Part shown: piece by piece, positions 58,875 to 64,000 of the stretch
Layout of the letters: every line of letters begins with the position of its first letter
Position numbering within the stretch: position 1 is the stretch's first letter
Origin: a virus
DNA length: 64,000 nucleotides
Reading direction: 5' to 3' (one strand)
IMG/VR virus record: IMGVR_UViG_3300009034_000002
Location: 1 to 64,000 of that record
Notes under the pieces: generated by a model
Told to the model about the DNA's origin: nothing
What the model saw: the letters and a program-made list of their open reading frames with translations, nothing else
The model's database searches: none
Translations under genes and position numbers: made by a program

Positions 58875-60167
58875 CTAAACGCTTTGTTCGCCAAGTGTTA
58901 AATCTGCGTTGTACTGGTATCGAATGTCTTCTTTCCCGATATTTACGAACTTCAAATTTATTGGGAACCGCCAAGAAACACCTACTCTCTTGTGGATGCC
59001 CATGAACACCTGCTTCGGCTCTGCAGATGTAAACATTTTACCGAGGGAGTATTCGTTTCCACCGATGAAAGACCCGTTAATGATCTTTTCCCCTTTCACT
59101 CGATCGAGAAATGCGGTATTGTGAAAGTGGCCCATTGCGACATACTCGAAGAACTCACCTTGACTAGCCAGCAGCTCCGATAAACGATGCACAGCCCTAT
59201 CGATCCCGTACCACGGAATCCCTGCCCAACCTCTGATGTTATCTCCATGCAATATTAAAAACTTATGTCCATTAATTTCGCGTACACGGTAGAAACACTT
59301 CGGAAGATCAAACTTAACGTTTGATTGATCTTTTAGAGCCAATGTTAACATTTGGTACAAGACATGGTCCCAGTTCACATATTGATTCTTATAACGTATC
59401 TCCTTTGTCATCCTCCCGTGATTACCAACCACGCCAACAAACTCAACCTCTTCGAAGTTTGCAGCCATATCTCTAATGAACTGTGAAATGACAGTTGCGC
59501 CACCAAGACACCATTCCATTACAGTTGTGTGTGAAGATTCAATTAACTCATTGTGAATTGTTCCACAGACAAAATCTCCTAAACCTAAAATCCACAGTTT
59601 AGGAAGGTTGTAGTTCTTCAGATGTGTTCGTTTCAATTTTATTATGGTGTCTGCCAAAAACTGCAATCGTCGAACGAACTCACCAAAGTTGTAGTTGTTA
59701 ATTCCGCCCACCTGTTCAAAACTGACGTCTTCACCAATATGAGGGTCGCCAAAGAGTAGTACCGAATGTTCCATTTCAACTGTCCTATCAACCGTTTGTA
59801 TCGGAACGTATGGAGCAACCGGTAACACTTTCATACCATCACGTAACGTTTCCGTAATTCGATCCTGCAGTGCCAGACGTTTAAATGCTTCCCTCAACTT
59901 TCTACGTGTTTGAACTAAATCTGCATTCAGCCGGAAGATTTCCGCCTCGAAGTCAATAGATGTTGAATCGTTAGTAGTAGGATGAATAAAGGTTGACTTT
60001 GCCTTAGCGCGTTTAAACTCATTTAGATTAATTAGCCATATTCCCGGCTTCTCCGGATCCTGTTGCATACTAACGTTATGTCGTTTTGCATACCTGACGA
60101 TACTACTCTGATTAGCATAAGGATACAGCTCCATTAGTTGTTTTGAAGTTACCCAAATTGGTTCCAT
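58875..60167 (-). CDS. Calcineurin-like metallophosphoesterase with N-terminal HTH-like domain
   Basis: A 430-residue protein. Residues 1-55 resemble a small helix-turn-helix domain (VTSKQLMELYPYANQSSI). The catalytic part has LFGDPHIGED (D-x-H), LGLGDFVCG (GD), VGVVGNHGR (GNH), LILHGDN and AMGHFHN, the five metal-binding motifs of the family in order. Related large-phage proteins are phosphodiesterases or nucleases of unknown substrate, and SbcD/Mre11 nucleases share the fold. No cap or partner ATPase gene is seen. It lies before an HNH remnant. Cytoplasmic. Confidence 0.8.
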   Translation of the reverse strand: MEPIWVTSKQLMELYPYANQSSIVRYAKRHNVSMQQDPEKPGIWLINLNEFKRAKAKSTFIHPTTNDSTSIDFEAEIFRLNADLVQTRRKLREAFKRLALQDRITETLRDGMKVLPVAPYVPIQTVDRTVEMEHSVLLFGDPHIGEDVSFEQVGGINNYNFGEFVRRLQFLADTIIKLKRTHLKNYNLPKLWILGLGDFVCGTIHNELIESSHTTVMEWCLGGATVISQFIRDMAANFEEVEFVGVVGNHGRMTKEIRYKNQYVNWDHVLYQMLTLALKDQSNVKFDLPKCFYRVREINGHKFLILHGDNIRGWAGIPWYGIDRAVHRLSELLASQGEFFEYVAMGHFHNTAFLDRVKGEKIINGSFIGGNEYSLGKMFTSAEPKQVFMGIHKRVGVSWRFPINLKFVNIGKEDIRYQYNADLTLGEQSV

Positions 60168-60261
60168 TTGGTACCTCCTATTTGGTTATTTTTGCGAAAC
60201 GGTTTATTACACAGAATTTGTAAGTTTCCAATATATATAGAATTAAAATCATCACAATGGT

Positions 60262-60306
60262 AATAACGGAATGGCGGATCATTTACTGTTTCCACCATTC
60301 CGTATT
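60262..60306 (-). terminator. Stem-loop after the Kelch-like gene
   Basis: AATAACGGAATGG (60262-60274) and CCATTCCGTATT (60295-60306) pair over 12 bases with one bulge, with a 20-nt loop. It comes 14 nt after the Kelch stop on the minus strand. The U-run is poor; it may be a terminator or protective hairpin. Confidence 0.55.
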
Positions 60307-60320
60307 AATTAAATCTTAAC

Positions 60321-62660
60321 TTAATCACCAATACATTCTTCAATCATATCGCCTAATTGACATTCTGTAGCAAGAGGACATGTACCTTGATTAAGCAATT
60401 CTCTCTCTGCATCGGTAAGTTTAACTTTATTTTTGATTTTCTGCCCAAGTTTCATGTTGGCAACTACCGGACAACTACCACAATCGAGTTCTAAAGCAGA
60501 AGCATCTTTCAATTCGGCATCTCCATCCAGCATATCATCAACCACTAACATATTAGCAATTGGGCAACCTGTCATTTTATCCTTTTTCTTGTGTGCACCT
60601 GCTTTCTTAAAATCAGGAACAAAATCATATTCCTGACTGATTTCGTCCACGACAGGTGTAGAACCGGGTTCGAATGTACACTCCAACTTAAGCCAACGTC
60701 CAATTCGTCTCACATCAACGGGGAAAGTTTCGTGGTAACCGTCTTTTGGTGTCCACTGTACTTTATCAAAGTTCTTCTGTAATTGCGTTGTCTTAACTCT
60801 AACCTTGAGATTGGAATTGCCTCGTTCCGTACCAGTCACATTTAGAGTACCCCAACGAGTATATGGTTTATCCGCTTTAAATTCAACGGTCCAAGTACCG
60901 GTATTGAAGTTACCTTCTTCAGTAATTGGCTGATAGTTTGCACCTAAGCCGTAATGCCATCCGCCAAAGCTTAAACCAGCGCCCTGAATCCCAGCACCAG
61001 CTAGTTGGTATCTAGATACATTTAAGTCGCCAATGTACAACCACGAAGTACCATCAAATTCCTCCGTCCAATAATGATACTTCGCAAGATATTCATATCC
61101 TCCGAAAGCTAGACCTGCATTTTGAGTGCCACAACCGGCTAAGTACGCACGAGCAGCAATTAAATTACCTCCAGCCGACCAAGAAGTTCCGTCATACGTC
61201 TCCGTAGTATTCAAAATTTGAATAGCGATGTCGTCCCAACCACCAAAGCTTAAGCCTGCATTCTGAGTTCCGCAACCAGCTAGCCCATATCGAAATTTAT
61301 TAAGGTTGTTGCTAGCAGTCCATACCGCACCATCATATTCTTCAGTGAAACCAACACGTGCGGATACATAACCACCAAAGCTCAAACCTGCATTTTGTAC
61401 ACCGCAACCCGCGAGGGTCCAACGAGCTGTATTAAGATTGCCCCCTAAAGACCAATTTGTACCATCATATTCTTCTGCGGGCTGGGCCGGCGCACCAATA
61501 GAATATCCGCCAAAAGCCAAGCCTGCATTCTGAGTTCCGCAACCAGCACAAGCTTCCCGAGCAACGTTTAAATTCCCGCCAGGCAACCAACCTGTTCCGT
61601 CATACTCTTCAGTTGTTACGGAACGACCAGTACTTTCGACGCCACCAAAACTCAAACCTGCATTTTGTAGGCCACAGCCAGCAAGGCCTCGACGAGCTGT
61701 ATTAAGGTTGCCTCCTAAAGTCCAAACGTGCATTCCTCTTAAACTACCTGCTAAAATTGGTTCCAGACCGGTATGAGGAGCATATTCTTCAGTTGTTCCT
61801 AAAATATTCAGTGTCGCATCATCGTGACCACCAAAGGATAAACCAGCTTGTGTGGTACCGCACCCGGCTAAAGATGAACGTGCAACATTGAGATTGACCG
61901 AGCTGGTCCAACTTGCGCCGTCATATTCCTCCGTGGTTCCCATCGGGCCATAACCACCAAAGGAGAGACCGGCATTTTGTGTGCCACAGCCAGCTAATCT
62001 GTTTCGAGCAGTATTCAAACTTCCACCAAGAGACCAGGTTGCGCCATCGTATTCTTCCGTTGTTGCCAACCATGATCCACCAAAACTAAGCCCCGCGTTC
62101 TGACTACCGCAACCGGCTAATGAGTCACGTGGTTGATTTAGGCTGCCACCAACGGTCCAAGTTGCGCCGTTATATTCCTCCGTGGCTCCCGACAAAGTGG
62201 CGCCATCCCAACCGCCAAAGGAAAGACCTGCACTTTGAGTTCCAGCTCCAGCTAGATATCCACGGCCAGTATTGAGATTACCACCTAGTGACCATACTGA
62301 GCCGTCGTATTCCTCGGATAATGGGGAAATGCCGTTTGTATATCCGCCAAAGGAAAGACCAGCGACTTGGGTGCCACAACCGGCTAGAAACCTTTTTTTG
62401 TTGTTTAAGTTACCGCCTACAGCCCAAGAAGCTCCATTATATTCTTCCGTGTCCTTCACAAGAGTATATGCTGGGTATTCTCCACCAAAGGAGAGACCGG
62501 CATTTTGTGTGCCACATCCTGCGAGCCACTTACGCGCTTTATTCAAATTGCCACCAAGTGTCCAACCACCAACTATGTAACCAGTAGCTTTAAAATCAAG
62601 GTTATTTAAAACACCCTCATTAAAGTCTTCAATTTCTGTCCAAGTTTTTGTTTGAATCAT
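60321..62660 (-). CDS. Twelve-repeat Kelch-like protein with C-terminal CP...LG repeats
   Basis: A 779-residue protein. Twelve units of about 42-55 residues each contain N-L-N-x-x-R, LAGCGTQNAGLSFGG and E-E-Y-D-G-x-x-W, a Kelch/galactose-oxidase-like pattern. A linker (about 20 residues) after repeat 6 suggests two six-bladed propellers. Then comes a beta domain of about 90 residues (PYTRWGTLNVTGTERG and on) and two to three copies of the Cys repeat found in the 54330-54629 protein. It could be a receptor- or glycan-binding virion protein, but it might also be cytoplasmic; no signal peptide is present. Confidence 0.7.
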   Translation of the reverse strand: MIQTKTWTEIEDFNEGVLNNLDFKATGYIVGGWTLGGNLNKARKWLAGCGTQNAGLSFGGEYPAYTLVKDTEEYNGASWAVGGNLNNKKRFLAGCGTQVAGLSFGGYTNGISPLSEEYDGSVWSLGGNLNTGRGYLAGAGTQSAGLSFGGWDGATLSGATEEYNGATWTVGGSLNQPRDSLAGCGSQNAGLSFGGSWLATTEEYDGATWSLGGSLNTARNRLAGCGTQNAGLSFGGYGPMGTTEEYDGASWTSSVNLNVARSSLAGCGTTQAGLSFGGHDDATLNILGTTEEYAPHTGLEPILAGSLRGMHVWTLGGNLNTARRGLAGCGLQNAGLSFGGVESTGRSVTTEEYDGTGWLPGGNLNVAREACAGCGTQNAGLAFGGYSIGAPAQPAEEYDGTNWSLGGNLNTARWTLAGCGVQNAGLSFGGYVSARVGFTEEYDGAVWTASNNLNKFRYGLAGCGTQNAGLSFGGWDDIAIQILNTTETYDGTSWSAGGNLIAARAYLAGCGTQNAGLAFGGYEYLAKYHYWTEEFDGTSWLYIGDLNVSRYQLAGAGIQGAGLSFGGWHYGLGANYQPITEEGNFNTGTWTVEFKADKPYTRWGTLNVTGTERGNSNLKVRVKTTQLQKNFDKVQWTPKDGYHETFPVDVRRIGRWLKLECTFEPGSTPVVDEISQEYDFVPDFKKAGAHKKKDKMTGCPIANMLVVDDMLDGDAELKDASALELDCGSCPVVANMKLGQKIKNKVKLTDAERELLNQGTCPLATECQLGDMIEECIGD

Positions 62661-62809
62661 ATCTTAAATCACCTCCTTTTCAAAACGATTTATGCAAATT
62701 ATAAGTTTCTTGACGTTTTAACCGCAGTCATATGCGTTGGCATCTTAATGAACATACCTTTCAATGTTTTCATCGTGTTTAACAAATTGTCAATTAAACC
62801 TTTTATCAA

Positions 62810-63226
62810 TTAAGTTGGATCAACAACCTCTTCCGAAGGAAAACGGCTATCCACACCAATATGATCTGTAATACTGAACACCGGTACAGTTACTGGGTCG
62901 CCAGTTTCAGGATCCGTTCCTTCATGTTCGGGCATTAATGCCTTACCAAGTGTGTCAGCATCAGCTTGTGAGATATGAGTTACATAACCGGCTCCTTCAT
63001 TCTTCACCCAGTAAGCCAAATCGACTTCATCACCAGCAATTAAACAAACCGTCCTTAAATCGGCTCCGTCCCCATAAGTTTCAACCAAGTCGTACTTATG
63101 AGCAATAAACGCGAAGTCAATATCGGGATAGTGCATATTGGGCCATTTTGTGTATGGCCTGTAACCACGTAATATATCCGTTTCAATTACCGGAACAATC
63201 TGTAAACACTTTACTATTCGTGCCAT
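62810..63226 (-). CDS. Hypothetical protein, 138 aa
   Basis: Unrecognised. Several strands (VKCLQIVPVIETDIL, DIDFAFIAHKYDLV, RTVCLIAGDEVDLAYWV) suggest a mixed alpha/beta fold. The C-terminus is acidic (PEHEGTDPETGDPVTV). It lies between the UDP-sulfoquinovose synthase and Kelch genes. A role in the virion is possible from its place near structural genes but not shown. Confidence 0.5.
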   Translation of the reverse strand: MARIVKCLQIVPVIETDILRGYRPYTKWPNMHYPDIDFAFIAHKYDLVETYGDGADLRTVCLIAGDEVDLAYWVKNEGAGYVTHISQADADTLGKALMPEHEGTDPETGDPVTVPVFSITDHIGVDSRFPSEEVVDPT

Positions 63227-63322
63227 CTTAACACCTCCTCCTATTATGCGTAGTATACATTCAATTATATTTTAGAATTGAACCCTTAACTTTACAAATA
63301 TTAAAATCCCAAAGGAACGTAC

Positions 63323-64000
63323 TTATTTCAAACGTTTACACTTTTCCCTTTGTCCAGACCAACGAATATCTGGAACAAGTACATACCTCTTTTCTTCGAT
63401 CCGATCTTTATATTTAATTAAATCCTTAAACATTCTTTTTAATTCATTTCTTATATCATGACTTGGCTTATAACCAAGGTCAAGTAAATGTTGATGATCG
63501 GGATTATAATAATGTTCTTCAAGTTCAATTCTTGGATTTTCAATATTCCAAATCTTACAATCTAAATCAAACTTGTTACCAACTTCTTTAACAATTTCAG
63601 CCAGTTGGTAAATTGAATATAATTCCTCAAATTGATTAAATGTTCTATATTCGCCCTTCTTTGGAGGATTTTCAAGCGCAAGGGTTAAACATTGCATTGA
63701 ATCACGTAGAGGTAAGAAGCCACGCGTCTGATGACCTTTGCCATAAGGTGTTAATTCATGCCCGATCACGGCCTGGGCAACAAATCTATTAATAGCTGTT
63801 CCGAAGCATTGGTCCACGTCAAATCGTGTTAGTAGCCGTTCATCATCTCCCATTTCATCAATTCGTGTTCCATATACTACACCTTGCATAATATCTGTAG
63901 ATCGTAGATTCCAAAATTTACAAGCCATTATGATATTGTGGGTATCATGAACTTTAGTCTGATGGTACCAACTCCCAGCTTGTCTCGGAAAGATAAGTGT
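63323..64000 (-). CDS. sqdB: UDP-sulfoquinovose synthase (SQD1/SqdB-like), C-terminal part, cut by edge
   Basis: The 225 visible residues match the SQD1 family. The first visible part contains the catalytic YHQTK (Y-x-x-x-K), then THNIIMACKFWNLRSTDI, QGVVYGT, LTRFDVDQCFGTAINRF, TPYGKGHQTRGF, EYRTFNQFEE, NPRIELEEHYYN and a helical C-terminus with DRIEEKRYVLVP. The N-terminal NAD-binding part lies beyond 64000. The enzyme makes UDP-6-sulfoquinovose from UDP-glucose and sulfite, the donor of sulfolipid headgroups and of rare bacterial glycans. The last conserved blocks match strongly. Its presence in a phage and proximity to a virion gene cluster are unusual. I set the limit at the edge because the frame is open through it. 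Confidence 0.9.
   Translation of the reverse strand, partial: TLIFPRQAGSWYHQTKVHDTHNIIMACKFWNLRSTDIMQGVVYGTRIDEMGDDERLLTRFDVDQCFGTAINRFVAQAVIGHELTPYGKGHQTRGFLPLRDSMQCLTLALENPPKKGEYRTFNQFEELYSIYQLAEIVKEVGNKFDLDCKIWNIENPRIELEEHYYNPDHQHLLDLGYKPSHDIRNELKRMFKDLIKYKDRIEEKRYVLVPDIRWSGQREKCKRLK

Noticed and set aside
62699-62773. 24-codon ORF and a TATAAT upstream of the Kelch gene
   Set aside because: The ORF lacks a ribosome site, and no acceptable -35 box lies 16-18 nt from the TATAAT.
63227-63322. Possible promoter with TATAAT in the gap before the 138-residue gene
   Set aside because: The -10-like TATAAT lies in a short inverted repeat (TTCAATT/AATTGAA), but no -35 box at 16-18 nt was found.

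Overview
The window is part of a tailed double-stranded DNA phage genome (or an integrated relative) with about 105 tightly packed genes, all on the minus strand, so transcription runs from right to left. Strong Shine-Dalgarno sites precede most genes and many are joined by ATGA stop/start overlaps. An HK97-fold head, a 2,170-residue tape measure and a chaperone frameshift indicate a long-tailed, siphovirus-like particle. The NlpC/P60 tail peptidase and bacterial heptose enzymes point to a bacterial host with peptidoglycan; the sequence does not say which. No stretch longer than 300 bases lacks a gene. I saw no tRNA, CRISPR array, insertion sequence, reverse transcriptase or integrase.

Right end (64.0-58.6 kb): a UDP-sulfoquinovose synthase cut by the edge, a small protein, a 12-repeat Kelch-like protein, a metallophosphoesterase and an HNH endonuclease remnant. 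Then a good sigma70-type promoter and the head module (58.6-53.4 kb): prohead protease fused to a charged repeat region, major capsid protein with a terminator behind it, connector, stopper and gp10-like proteins. The tail module (53.3-30.0 kb) holds tail terminator, small genes, an Asp-box repeat protein, major tail protein, a chaperone pair with a -1 slippery site, a coupled SpeD-like/DUF3326 pair, the tape measure, two paralogous proteins, a tip module in the order of Rhodobacter-type gene transfer agents (tip protein, DUF2163, NlpC/P60, large tip protein), DUF2341 and other adhesin-like proteins, and a holin-like protein.

The middle (30.0-15.7 kb) is a glycan island of seven glycosyltransferase genes, one of them a multidomain fusion, and four SAM methyltransferase genes, followed by a heptose kinase (HldE1), an archaeal-type RNase HII and a glucosylglycerate-synthase-like enzyme. 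The matching ADP-heptose nucleotidyltransferase (HldE2) lies 8 kb further on. With the sulfoquinovose gene these suggest that the phage makes or diverts unusual nucleotide sugars to decorate virions, DNA or host envelope; the acceptor is unknown.

The left end (15.7-0 kb) is an early-type region of small, often Cys-rich genes with a few enzymes among them: a deoxyribosyltransferase-like protein, a radical SAM protein, methionine aminopeptidase, an MttB-family methyltransferase next to a GuaA-like amidotransferase, and LigA at the edge. The candidates I rank highest as undescribed systems are the SpeD-like/DUF3326 pair inside the tail operon, the combined sulfoquinovose/heptose/glycosyltransferase set, the MttB-amidotransferase pair and the phage radical SAM gene.
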